Below are positions 1 through 11,317 of a stretch of 64,000 nucleotides of DNA, piece after piece; the first letter of the stretch is position 1, and the number at the start of each line of letters is the position of its first letter. The notes under the pieces were generated by a model, which saw only the letters and a list, made by a program, of their open reading frames with translations, was not told the DNA's origin and did no database searches. The stretch is from Brassica napus (Eukaryota > Streptophyta > Magnoliopsida > Brassicales > Brassicaceae), in contig NC_063448.1 of the NCBI RefSeq assembly GCF_020379485.1, positions 45,083,218-45,147,217 on the forward strand, read 5' to 3'. The translations under genes were made by a program, and so were the position numbers.

Positions 1-81
1 CTTATTAGTTTCTCTGACGCCTATGCATTTCCGTTGCTTATCTTGTATGAGACTTCAAGCTTTTTTTAATGATCATTGCAG

Positions 82-382
82 GTTGATAGATGGGAGTAAA
101 CATCACATTCTCACAGCAGCTCATCCGTCTGGTTTGTCAGCGCATAGAGGCTTCTTCAATTGCAGGTTAGCTCAAGTCCACTAAACCCTTTTACTCTCTC
201 TCTCTCCCATGCCCATTCAAATGCATAGTGTAACCAAAGTTTCCGTGCGTCTGCATAACATGCCATGACTTGCGCATTGAGCTTATGTTGTCATTAATGT
301 TCCACGTTTGGACAGGCATTTCTCTCGAGCGAACCAGCTACTTGAGCAAATGGGCACTCCCCCTATAGACTGGCAACTCTGA
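82..382 (+). CDS. UNG: Uracil-DNA glycosylase, last two exons (5' part outside window)
   Basis: Two exons are visible: 82-165 and 316-382, bordered by TTGCAG|, |GTTAG and GACAG|. They join in frame to end ...NCRHFSRANQLLEQMG...DWQL and a TGA at 380-382. The first exon reads LIDGSKHHILTAAHPSGLS followed by AHRGFF. This is the family-1 uracil-DNA glycosylase minor-groove/leucine loop (HPSPLS type) with its catalytic histidine. The enzyme removes uracil from DNA at the start of base excision repair; plant UNG is nuclear and organellar. The gene runs tail to tail with the DHHC gene, as At3g18630 and At3g18620 do in Arabidopsis. The N-terminal targeting peptide and the catalytic Asp motif lie upstream of the window. 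Confidence 0.9.
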
Positions 383-935
383 CCTCAGTGTTAAAGCCAG
401 GAGGAAGTGAAGAGTGCTCTTGGGAAGCCAACCATTTTTGGTGAACAAAGCTTGAAGCTTTAACAGTTCAATGCTCTCCTTTTGTGATTTATTATGTTAT
501 CATGGCAGTCTAGACGACTAAGCATACGCTGTTAGTGTACCCGACTATTTGACAAAGTAGTTGCAAACTGTATCTTCATTTTGTACTCTTTGAAGAATGT
601 TGTGTAGTTTATTAGTACTGCTTAACTGTAGAACTTCCTTGTTGCTACAAAGCATGGAAAAGTTAAAAAAGTATCGATGGTGGGGATATGTTAAAACTAT
701 AAACAAGTGCGTGAAAGATAGCCAGAGAAGCTTTGAGCTGGCCTTAAGTCACTGATGATGATGTGCTACAAAATTTCTATGGCATGGAAACAAAATTTAC
801 TATATTCTATGAACATTAGTTTTCACAAACGAGATACAAACTTTGCTCATCTTCATTACCTGTTAGCTCCAAGTATGATTAATGATTCTCAATAACCAAA
901 AACAAGCTCATTGACTCACCATTCTCCTCTTCTTC
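383..935. other. Convergent spacer between UNG and the DHHC gene
   Basis: This stretch holds the 3' UTRs of the two tail-to-tail genes. No coding potential or repeat was seen in it. Confidence 0.6.
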
Positions 936-2726
936 TCATGTCTTATGTCTCTTCCTCAAGTTCCTTATAGTTGGCAAGTGCCTCTCAATCAAAAGTGGAC
1001 ATCCAAAAAACGTCAAAAGATTCCCACAGCTCTTTTCACCATCTTCCTCGCTTCCTTGAGAACTCAAATGGCTCAAGTAAGTCTTCCCTTCATAGATATA
1101 GCTAAGCTGCTGCCATAGCAAAACACTCAACCCAATGGCCACGGAAACACTCGCCACAAAGAGGTATAATAGAACAAGGCCTCGTACAGAGATGAAGATA
1201 GCGTTGGATATGTAAGCAAGCACGATACTCTTCACCCCTCTCAGAATCGATCCACTATTATTAGCATGTGATGATGCATACGCTGCTCCATTTTCTAGGG
1301 ATGGCAAGATATGAATCAGGGAGTACACACACATAACAGAAGAGTAGCTTGTGCTTATAATGGCCGAGATAAGAAAGGCGACGAAGTTTTTGTGATTGCC
1401 CGCACCAACACAGTTACCAATCTGCAAATACAACACAAGGAGAGTCATTAGCCTTAAGCTCTTAACTAGCAAACAAGGACACAGGTCAAGGTGTTGATCA
1501 ACAAATCTAGTAACTAAGTCTTCTATGATTGTTACAACACAAGGAGAGTCATTAGCCTTGGTACTAAGTCTGTGATTCATATGTGACACCATGAGACTTA
1601 CAAAGGGGCAATGATGATCCATGTCGAGGACGCACATGCCACACGTGCGACAGTGATGGGTTCTAGGTGACTTTGGTTTGGAGCAGGTGTGACAAAAGGT
1701 ATAGTTGTTGAGTGTGCCGTTCCCTACTCCAGGGTGGGTTCCATAAACAATATCAATCGGTTTCCCCGCGCATTTAAAAGCAACAACCATGAATGTAGAT
1801 AACGTTGAGATCGCCAGAGACACTGCTATAACAGAATGGAAAATCCCGCAAGCCAAGCTGATGGAAAACACGACCGGATAAGCTGCCCAAATCCCACCAC
1901 CTGCAGTTTATTACCCAAAACAGAGTATATTTAACAGGATAATGGCAGATATCTAGATTTATGTGGTTCTTTTAGATGATTTAGAGGAACTTACATATAA
2001 CAAAGAGCATGAAAACAGCAAGAATAACGACAAAACACCGGTCACGTATACGTCTTAGCCCAAGGCTTCTGGTTTCAGGTCTGACTGGATTCTGATTCGT
2101 GATTGCGCCACACCAGCCACACTTGAAAACAGGTGCGTATGATGGAAGAACTAGGTTCAGTCCACAGCCCCAGCAGATTGATTCATAATCTTCGTTTATG
2201 GTTGTAACAAAACTCCCCTGGAGACAAAAAAAAAGAAGTAACCGTTATATATTTGAGGGCCTAACGCTGTTTCTCAGTTCGCTCTTTCAAACCATTGCAA
2301 GAGAACAATCCCACTATGCTTTATTAACTCTAAAATCAGTATCAGATGCAGTCACTAGCGCATAACCTCAAATGTATAAACAGTAACACACAATAACACT
2401 AAGACATCCCAGCTTCCTGATTGTCCTAAACTATATTATGTTCCCTCAGCATTTCTCTACTAGATACCAATGATTCTGAACTTAAAAACCTTCCTATTCA
2501 GGAAGCAAGCTCAGATACAAAGGATTTGCATCACTAATTTACAAGACCCTATTGGCATTAATAAGCGTTTTCCAAAATCCACACTGTGACCAGCTTCGAT
2601 CTCCTAACATCAGTAAAGCAATCTCAAGACTGCATTCACACACACACACACACACTCAGTGAAATGGACCAGAGAGAGAGAGAGAGAGAGAGAGAAAGTT
2701 CCACAAACCTGGGAAGAGTCTTCCAT
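936..2726 (-). CDS. PAT15: DHHC-type protein S-acyltransferase (PAT15-like)
   Basis: Four exons on the minus strand (2726-2709, 2217-1995, 1900-1602, 1421-936) give 341 residues and end in ...RNLRKRHKT. The enzyme transfers palmitate to cysteines of membrane proteins. Visible are an N-terminal pair of CxxC motifs (CWGC...CGWC), two hydrophobic segments around residues 60-110, and the cysteine-rich domain at about 150-190 with DHHC at 175-178 followed by PF/IGNC. Further membrane spans and a basic tail follow. The ATG at 2726 begins a six-codon exon (MEDSSQ); the intron after it contains CA and GA microsatellites. The intron 1601-1422 has no in-frame stop and a length divisible by three, so a naive ORF runs through it. 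Retaining it would insert 60 residues right after DHHCPF. Synteny points to At3g18620. Confidence 0.88.
2637..2694. repeat. CA and GA microsatellites in an intron
   Basis: A (CA)n tract at 2637-2655 and a (GA)n tract at 2671-2694 lie just downstream (in the gene's sense) of the short first exon of the DHHC gene. Confidence 0.9.
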
Positions 2727-4060
2727 GGCTTCTTCTTCAGTAATCCCACGAGAGTCAAGAATCAGAAACCCAAATAAGCTCTTTCTTTATTGAAGAACCA
2801 AACAAAACCCAAAACGTGTTTCCCCTCTTAGCTTGGGAACGAGTCTTTGCAATCAATGCATCAAATCACAGAAGACAATCCCATGAATCATCTGGGTAAT
2901 AAAGGTGTAATCAACCAAAGCAAACGGAACAATGAACAACCACGTTCTCACTCACTGATTCCCTCTGTTACAATATTCGAAAGCTCCAATCTTGGGGGGT
3001 GGGGGAGGTTCAACGTTGTTGATTCGCAGTAACAACACAACTATCAGCTCCCCTTAAAGCTACGACCTTTACGAAAAGATCCGATGGTTTGTTGACCTCG
3101 AGCACGCACAAAGGCATCCGATTCTTGACAAGTGTTTTATCGGATACACGTCTGATGAGATTAACAAACTAAAATTTCTACTCTCTCTCTATCGCTCTCT
3201 TTTGCGCTAACACTGTTGAACAATCTCCGGTACCGACCCGACGGCGGCGTAAGACACCGGGAATTTTTGATCGGAAGTAAGGGAGAAGAGATAAGTCTCT
3301 GAACACAGCGGCGATTAATGAAAATTACTTTTTGCTTGTTTGTAGATTCTATGACTAGTTTTTTGTTTTTTGTTTTTCCAAAATTAGTTTTCATCCAATC
3401 AATCAAGATTTTAGATTTTCTATTTTTCAGGAAAACTAGATTTGCACCTCTTTAACCATTTTGTACATAAAAACTAGAACCCACATTTTATGGGTTTTCT
3501 ACTAGTACTACGACTGTTTTCATCTTTTTGCAATACATTAATTAATCATGTATTATGTATAAAAGAATCACATCTACAAATTTTAAAAAGGGAGAATTTG
3601 CTATCTAACCAAATTTTGAAGTAAAATTAACAAGACATTATTAACAAACTAATATTTAACTCCTCTTTGGTTATATTTTTAATAACAAATTTTGATATAG
3701 ATTGACACTCGCAACTTGACTTCCACGGATTTGTATTAAAATTTATCTTTGTATCTCATCATGATAAAAAAAAAGAGTGGACATGTCATGGACATGAATG
3801 AATTTACAATCAAATCTTTATATATAAAGTAGAGTTGTCAGGCTGCCACATCATCAAGAAGCATGAGCATCTTTGGACACGTGTTGTCTCACTAAACCAA
3901 ACGTATATTTTGTGTAATCAGTTATCTCATTCTCCTTTTTTAACTAGGCTTTTATTACATTTTTGTATTAAACCCAATCCTTTGAAAAAAAATATCAGAA
4001 CCCACATAACATTAGGTTTCTTCTTCCTCTACTCTTACGACCTCCTATCGAGGACTCATA
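2727..4060. other. Upstream region of the DHHC gene and spacer
   Basis: It holds the 5' UTR and promoter side of the minus-strand DHHC gene up to about 3.3 kb, then AT-rich sequence. Small ORFs here have no recognisable domain. No gene was seen. Confidence 0.5.
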
Positions 4061-4073
4061 TATAAATATTGTA

Positions 4074-4600
4074 TAATATATTAATCATATGTCTCTATAT
4101 GTGAATATTCCTTATATGGAGATGATACGAGAGCTTACCCTCTTATGTATATAAACCTTTTGTGAGATTAATAAGACGGCACGAGATTGTATTCTCTCTT
4201 TGATATGGTATCAGAGCAACAAGGGTTCTTTGTTCATAAAGAATTAACCAAAAAATAAAATAAAAAAAGAGAGAAGAAAATTTTGCAGAAAGAAATGATG
4301 GAGACACAGAAAGATGACGGAGGGCTTGCGGAAGGCAGCGGCGGCGCTGGTATGTTGAAAGGGATGGAGAAGAAAACTCTGTCACCGTTTTACCTTCATC
4401 CATCAGATGGACCAGGAAACGTGATCACGACAGTTCAACTAAAGGGATAAAACTATGAGGATTGGGCAAAGCATGTGCGGAACGCCTTGCGCACCAAGAG
4501 AAAGTTGGGTTTCATTGACGGAACACTAACAAAACCAGAAAAAGAGGATGAGATAGAGCAGTGGGATAAGACACGAGACAAAAACAATAAATTGATATAA
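4074..4600 (+). mobile_element. Broken Ty1/copia fragment: LTR end, primer-binding site, truncated gag
   Basis: TGGTATCAGAGC at 4206-4217 is the primer-binding site complementary to initiator tRNA-Met, typical of plant copia elements. The sequence before it has a TATATAAA box at about 4149 and looks like the end of an LTR (left border uncertain). A gag-type reading frame begins at 4295. It contains SPFYLHPSDGPGN and then NYEDWAKHVRNAL and GFIDGTL, as in the copia gag N-terminal domain. It is interrupted by an in-frame TAA at 4448-4450, and the frame is lost by about 4600. No integrase or reverse transcriptase follows. It is a dead 5' fragment. Confidence 0.75.
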
Positions 4601-4764
4601 AACTTAGTGTTTATAAGTTTGAAGAGATTAGAGAGAGGTTGAAGAGTTTTAGAATGATGAACATTATATTTTTATTGCAGCCATTTGAGAGAATGAGAGA
4701 AAATGTGTAAATTTTTCTATATAGGGAGACAAAAAAATCCAATTAGGTTAAATATTTTTGATTC

Positions 4765-5412
4765 AGACGACTTACTTGTAAATCACCCAGAAGACTTTAA
4801 TATTTTTAGCGGGAAACTAAAATATTTTTATCGGGAAACTAAAATAGAAGACTTTTTCTAGACAAGTCGTCTAGTTTAAATTATTTAAGCGGAAAAATAA
4901 TTTTTGTAAAAATTTTAGGCGGGAATATTTGGACGACTTACATGTAAGTCGTCTGCTTTAAATTATTCACCAGACGACTTACAAGTTAGTCGTCTAGACC
5001 CTAAACATAACTCCTAAACTTAATTAACTAACTAAACACTTCATAAAATCAAATTAAACTTTAAAAGTGTTTAATATACACAAAAATAAACACTTATAGG
5101 TAAAAAAAAAATTTAAAAAAAAATATTCAAGCTTTCCAAAATCTAACCCTAAGAATACATACAATACTACAACATCTGTTGTCAAACCATAAAACCAAAT
5201 AATATCATGATTAACTACTTTCACTCATATATGCTGAAAACTATTCAATTTAATTATATCTTAATTCACATTACTTAAAACTGTTTATAATTACAAGATT
5301 TTAATATTTCATTTGTCAAAATATTTTTTAGAAAAAATATTTTTAAGATCAACTACACGAGACGGCTTACTTGTAGGTCGTCTAGACGACTTCCAGCATC
5401 TCAGACGACTTA
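4765..5412. repeat. Cluster of palindromic GACGACTTAC motifs
   Basis: The nine- to ten-base motif GACGACTTAC or its complement GTAAGTCGTC recurs at about 4768, 4863, 4932, 4943, 4974, 4988, 5363 and 5403. At 4932-4953 two copies form a perfect 22-bp palindrome (GACGACTTACA followed by its complement). Elsewhere the two halves are separated by AT-rich sequence. This is probably the end structure of a dispersed TE family. Confidence 0.65.
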
Positions 5413-6660
5413 CTGAGACTATATTCGTAAAAATGGCTTATGTTTTTTTGTTTGGTCACATTGGGCTTACTGTAATTTCACAAGGCTTTTAGGTTAGTTT
5501 TGCATTTGATTCAAATTTGAGTATACTTTGGCAATCAAAGTCAAGTTTTGAGTCATATTTGGAAAACCCCCCATAAATATTTTACTATTAAGAACATTTT
5601 AATTTATTTTAAAATCAAAAATAAAAAAAGCTAAAAACCAAAATCTAAACTCAGCATTCATGTTTTTCCAAAACTAATATCTACTGCAAAATCAAAAACT
5701 AAAAGTCAAAATCTAAAATCCAAAAACAAAAAACTTAAAACCAAAATCCAAAATCTTGAAACCAAATAAACAATCATGGGGGAATTTCAAAAATACATTT
5801 TTCACTAAGTGACATAAGACTCTTATACACGTGTTCTCTATATATAATAAATAATTATTTAAATAATAAAAAAATAAAAATGATTTTTTTATGTTTTCGA
5901 ATTATACTTTTTCAAATTTGAACATTTTTAATTTTTTTTTTGAATTTTTTTCGATTTTTTCTTCAAAATTTCTTTTTGAAAACCGAAAATTATGTTTGAA
6001 ACTATTTTTTATTTTTTTTTTATTTTTTGAAATATTTATTTATATATTTATTAGATACTTAAATTTCACATTCCAAAAAGTCTACCATACCCTTCAACTA
6101 TAAATTTTAAGTTTAGATTAGTTAACCTTAAATGTATAAATGCTTTTTATACTTCATTAAAAAGTAAAGAGGTAAAAGTGGTTAGTGTAACATGAAAAAT
6201 AGTACTATAAATATGATTTTTGCGGTAATTTCCCAATAATCATCCCCTTAGTTTACCGGTAAGTATTTTATTATATTTTTTTGGTCCCACTATTATGACT
6301 TTAATTATTTATGTTACTGTAATGGATTAAAACCCCTAAGTTATGTTTCTAATACAGCCCAACACAAACTAACATTAATTAATTTATATGAGACTAGATT
6401 AATGCGTATTATTTTTAGAAATCAGTAATGCAAAACATATCATTTTATTTAAAAAAAAAATCAAAACTTAATAAAAATAAAAACATGAAGAAAGCATATT
6501 TTCCAATTTTATCCTTTTATCTGACAAAAAAAACATTAATTGAAAGTTGGTAAAGCTTGGGAGTCAAGTGTCTAAGTACTAATCTTACTTACAAGCCTTA
6601 AACCCCCAAACCTCTTTTAGCAGCAAAAATCACTCGAAAACCTAAGCACCCGTCATCTCC
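5413..6660. other. AT-rich spacer with a TE terminus, then promoter of nucleolin copy 1
   Basis: Positions 5630-5790 hold a diverged AAACCAAAATCTAAAA-rich terminus related to those near 42.4 and 55.5 kb. The segment 6270-6400 is similar to 8826-8930 upstream of nucleolin copy 2. The segment 6525-6590 (AGCTTGGGAGTCAAGTG) is similar to 11455-11502 upstream of copy 3. It therefore marks the left edge of the tandem duplication. No gene was seen. Confidence 0.6.
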
Positions 6661-6670
6661 AGCCGTGGCC

Positions 6671-8737
6671 ATGGTCAAGTACAAGAAAGAATCGGTCACC
6701 AAAGTAATAATCATCTTTCTCTCCCATGTCTTCGCCGTCTGTTTTGTCTGAATTTTTGGGGAGTGATCTAAATTAACTCTGTTTGGTTTTGTGGGATTCC
6801 TAGGTAGAAGCAGCACCTGCCTCAACGAAGAAGCCATCCAAGAAAAGTAAGAGTCTTTTTTGTTTGTTTGTTTGTGGGGTTGTCTGTTGCTTCGATGTTT
6901 GGCTCTGGCGTGTTTGAAGTTGTTTAGAAGAGTGCTTCAGACCCAACACGATGTTTGGTTTTGACTTGGCTGTTTTCGTTTGTCTTGTGTGCTTTAGGTA
7001 AGAGAGATGCGGAAGTTGATCTGGACATCCAAAATAATCCCAAGAAGCAGAAGAAAGAGTTGATTCAAGCTGAGAAAAAGGCACCACCACCAAAGAAGGT
7101 AGAGACCAGCAATAGTTCTGATTCTAAGAAAGAACTCAAGAAGGTATAACTTCAATTCACTTGATGATGTGTAAAAGCTTTGGTTAAGTTGACTTTTAGT
7201 TGATATGTTAAAATCACATCCGGACTAAGAAAGTCCTTGCTAAGAAACCTATATCTGAGAAGGATGACTCATCCTCTGAGGAGATATTAACCGCTTCATA
7301 ATTCATAAAACATTATTTTTATGTATCCCCTATGACCTGTATAGAATGTAGAATAAAAACATCTTTATTTGAATTTTAAATCAATCATTTAATCTAAAAA
7401 AAAAACAGGATACTGATGTTGAAATGGCAGAGGCAAAGCAGAAATCAAATGCAAAACAAGTAAAAACTCCATCCTGTTGAATTGGGGCTGTGAATTGTAT
7501 TATGTTTTATGACATGTTTTTCTTCTTCTTAATCATAAGACGCAAACCAATGAGACACCAAGCACTCAGGCTCGAGGAGGATCAAATCAACTATTTGCTG
7601 GAAATCTTTCATCTAAAACTAAGAAATCTGACTTGTAAGTGCACATAAGTGTTTTTTTTCTTCTTGTTCTTCCAATAGAGTGCTGTTATTTGATACTTCT
7701 AACTCATGAAAACAGAGAGAAATTCTTCAAAGGAGTTGGTGGTGAAATCAAAGTTGTTAGACTTGCTAGGGGATACGCGCATGTTGAGTTTGCTTCCGTA
7801 GAAGCAGTTCAGAAGGTAAGTTGCTATTCTTTAGTCTTTACTTTGGAGTCTCGTTATATATTGATGTTGGATTGCGAATATGTATCGTTGGTTGTTTGTT
7901 TGGAATATGTAGGCACTGAAACTGAATGGTAAACCATTACTAGGCCGCAAGATTAAGCTTGATGATTTTAACAAGAATCCTGCTCCACGAAGCAGGTGCT
8001 TTTTCTTACCTGCCTTAATACAAAACATTAACATGTTGTGAAAGTGAAAGTTGGTTTGTTTATATGATTGTTTTGCTGGGGGGATATTTGCAGCAATGCT
8101 GATGGTAACTTCCAGAGAGGAGAAGGAAGCCAAGTTAAAACGATTTTGGTTAAAAAAAACGGCAAGTATGTGGGTGAAGATGAAGTATGGATCCTCATCT
8201 TCAACTGTTCTTTAAGCCAATCTTTTCTACATGTTGCAATAGCTGTATATTTTGTGTAAATTCTCTGATGAAAAACATTAAAAAATAATCTGTTGCGAAA
8301 CATTGCACAGATGAAAACTGCCTTGAGAGATCATTTTAGTGCTTGTGGAGAGATCACAAGGTTTGCTATTCCTTGTGATCAAGATACTGGCGCCACCAAG
8401 GGGTTAGTAACAACTCTTCTTTGGTGAATGATAATGATGATGATGATGATACTCATGGGAACATATGTTATCTTAATCTTTCAGAATGGCTTTCCTAGGT
8501 TTTATCAACGAGGATGGATTCAACAAGGCGTTGGAACTAAACGGAAGTGAACTGGGAGGACGGAACATAGTGGTGACTGAAGCTAGCACAAGAGTACAGA
8601 ACGGAGATCGAAAGAGTGGGCGTAGACAAGGACGTAGACGCGGACGTCCACTCAGACAACGTAGACGTGACAGCTTCAAAAAAGGACCTGGAAAAGGCAA
8701 TGGTGAGACCGTAGAACACCCAGCAAAGCAAGTGTAG
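6671..8737 (+). CDS. Nucleolin-like protein, tandem copy 1 (short form)
   Basis: Exons 6671-6703, 6804-6846, 6998-7143, 7409-7459, 7540-7634, 7716-7815, 7913-7995, 8094-8184, 8311-8402 and 8485-8737 join in frame to 328 residues. The start MVKYKKESVTK matches the other two copies. Nucleolins bind rRNA and rDNA chromatin in the nucleolus. RRM1 (about 108-177) starts with LFAGNL but lacks the normal loop and RNP1: the strand reads RLARGYAHVEFAS. RRM2 (about 190-275) has TILVKK and TKGMAFLGF. The long acidic repeat domain of copy 3 is missing; only a lysine-rich stub remains. A 2-nt insertion (GTGAGACC against GTGACC in copy 3) shifts the C-terminus, which ends ...HPAKQV after an arginine-rich stretch and loses the final GKKIVFDD. 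It could be expressed or a recent pseudogene; the frame is open throughout. Confidence 0.72.
7224..7283 (+). other. Decayed acidic exon inside nucleolin copy 1
   Basis: This block aligns with the coding exon 12509-12574 of copy 3 (ACTAAGAAAGCC...GATGAG). The acceptor AG is now CGG and the donor GAG|GTATTA is now GAGATATTA. Both splice sites are lost, so it is probably skipped. Flanking exons are phase 0, so skipping keeps the frame. Confidence 0.7.
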
Positions 8738-8986
8738 TTGCCTCTGTCTGTTGCAGGGAAGAAGAAGATCCGTCTTTGATGACTAGTGGAAAAGCTTGGC
8801 TCTTCTTTTAGTCGCCCAGTTTTCTATTATTGTTTTTTGGTCCCTATACTAAGAGTTATTTATGTTATTGTAACGGATTAAAAAAAAATAGTTTTCTAAT
8901 ACAGCCCCAATACAAATTAAACATTTTAAAAAACACGAAATACACAGCTTCCCTAAAACCCCCAAACTCTTTTCGCAGCCACTCGA

Positions 8987-8995
8987 AAACCCTAA
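8987..8995 (+). promoter_or_regulatory. telo-box (AAACCCTAA) 5' of nucleolin copy 2
   Basis: AAACCCTAA lies 21 bp before the ATG. Telo-boxes are typical of plant ribosome-biogenesis promoters. Copy 1 has a degenerate version (AAAACCTAAG) at the same place. Confidence 0.5.
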
Positions 8996-9015
8996 ACAGG
9001 CAGTAGTCGCCAGCC

Positions 9016-10711
9016 ATGGTCAAGTCTAAGAGAGAATCCATTACCAAAGTAGAGTCATCTTTCTCTCTCTCCTTCTACCTCTTTTGTCTGTAATTTTGGG
9101 GGTAATTAATCGAAACTATGTTTGGATGTTCTAGGCTGAAGCAGCACTTGACTCAAAGACGAAGCCGTCGAAGAAAAGTAAGATTCTTCTTTACTTTTAT
9201 CTTCGTGGGTGTTCGATGTTTGGGCTCTGGCTTAGTGATTTTGTGTGTTTGACTCCCTCTGTCTGGACGAAGATGAAAAGGCAACAGCTTTTTGTTTTGT
9301 AATTGAATTGATTGTTGGCGCTTTGTGGTTTGTGTACATTGAGTACTTCAGACCAAACACGATGTTTGATTTTTGACTTGGTTGTTTTCGTTAGGTAAGA
9401 GAGATGTTGAAGTTGATTTGGACATCCCAAAGGATGCCAAGAAGCAGAAGAAAGAGTTGATTCAAGCTGTGGAAAAGGCACCACCAAAGAAGAACAACAA
9501 GAAGAAGAAAAAGAAGAAGAAGGTAGGTTCTTTCTTCCACCAAGCTATTTTCTTTATTATTATTTTTTTAGTTGCATAAATGTCAGTCAACTTGAAAATA
9601 TAGGATTAAAGTATATCTTTATTCTAACTTGAAAATCTATCTTTTAATTAAAAAAAAAACCCAGAATGCTAATGTTGAAATGGCGGAGGCAGAGCAGAAA
9701 CCAATTGCAAAACAAGTAAGAACTCCATCCTGTTATACTGGATTATCAATTGTATATTCCTTAGTTATGGTTATTGTTTCATGTAAATGTTTTAATTGTT
9801 AAATCTTACAGCCCAAGACGTTATTTGCTGGACGCCTTCCCTTTCACATTGAAAAATCTGACTTGTAAGTTGCATATACTCTTCTTCTTGTTGTTCTTCA
9901 GATAGAATGCTTGTAATACTTAATATTAACTCATAAACAGAGAGAGTTTCTTCAAAGAAGTTGGTGAAATCAAAGATGTTAGACTTGCTAAGGGAATCGC
10001 ACATGTAGAGTTTGCTTCTGAAGAAGCAGCTCAGAAGGTAAGTTGCTCTTCTTTACGTTGGAGTCGTTCGTTACATTGGATGTTGAAATATGACTGGATG
10101 TATCCTTGGTTGTTGTTTGGAATATGTAGGCAATGAAACTGAATGGTAAACCATTACTAGGCCGCAATATTCTGCTTGATTTTGCTAACGCGAAGCCTGC
10201 TCCACGTCCACGAAACCTAGTCAAAACGATTTTTGTTACAGGATTCAATAAGTCTCTGAGTGAAGATGAAGTATGATCCCCTCCCCTCATCTTCAACTTT
10301 CTTTAAACCAATTTCTTCTACATGTTTACAATAAAATTAATCTGCGTTCTGAAACATTGCACAGATGAAAACTGCCTTGAGAGCTCATTTTAGTGATTGT
10401 GGAGAGATCAAAAGGATTTCTCTTCCTTATTACCAAGAGACTGGTGATAGCAAGGGGTTAGTAACTCTTCTTTGCTAGTTTGGTGAATGATGATGATGAT
10501 GATACTCATGGAACATATGTTTTCTTAATCTTTCAGTGTGGCTTACCTAGATTTTAGTGAGGATGGATTCAACAAGGCAATGGAACTAAACGGAAGTGAA
10601 CTAGGAGGACGGAACATAGTGGTGATTGAAGCTAGACCAAAAGAAAAGAATGCTGATCGAAATAGTGGTGATGACAGCTCCAAGAGAGGACCTGGACGTG
10701 GCAACGGGTGA
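9016..10711 (+). CDS. Nucleolin-like protein, tandem copy 2 (shortest form)
   Basis: Exons 9016-9048, 9135-9177, 9395-9522, 9665-9715, 9812-9864, 9941-10037, 10130-10270, 10365-10456 and 10537-10711 join in frame to 270 residues. The N-terminus MVKSKRESITK is followed by a lysine-rich run (NNKKKKKKK) where copy 3 has acidic repeats. RRM1 (about 88-150) starts LFAGRLPF but, as in copy 1, has a shortened loop (RLAKGIAHVEFAS). The linker and RRM2 start are fused in a single exon (10130-10270) where copies 1 and 3 have an intron. RRM2 reads TIFVTGF ... SKGVAYLDF. A 37-nt tandem duplication (10673-10709, repeated at 10710-10745) creates the TGA stop at 10709-10711, so the glycine/arginine tail is cut to RGPGRGNG. 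Confidence 0.68.
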
Positions 10712-11279
10712 CAGCTTCAAAAGAGGACCTGGACGAGGTAATGGTGAGACCGTAGAACACCCAGCAAAGCAAATGTAATGGAAGAAGATCGTCTTTGATG
10801 ATTAGTAAAGAGCTTGTCTTTTCTTTCAGCCCTTTTTACCTTTTTATGAGAAAAAAAACTTAAAGCTTACATGATGAGTTGGATACTCTTGGATATATAG
10901 TTTGTTTTTTTCTTTACTAAAATTTTTGCGGGTGTGACATTTTTACCAGTAGAAACTTTGAATGAATTCCTTAAACTCATGGCTTCACTAATTGTCTTTT
11001 TATTATTGGTCAATTCCTTTTATTTAAAATTTAATTATAATAGTTATATTATAGTATGAAATATTTTAGTTAAGATATTTTATCAATATGGAGATGTTTT
11101 TATACTCTTTTGTAAGATTTTCAATAGGGAGAATTTGTATTTGAGAAAATTAGTGTTATGTTTAGACTATTTCTAATAGATTTTGCTATTATATTTTTCC
11201 AAAATAAATGTCAAGATATTTAATATATATCTATAAAATAGCATTATGTTATTTTCTTAGAAATATAAATAAATATTTT

Positions 11280-11317
<38 letters not shown>

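Noticed and set aside
3161..3406. Minus-strand 81-codon ORF upstream of the DHHC gene
   Set aside because: It has no domain, and lies outside the spliced gene whose start at 2726 is supported by the family N-terminus.
5891..6103. Phe/Ile-rich ORF of 70 codons
   Set aside because: It is a translation of AT-rich low-complexity DNA.
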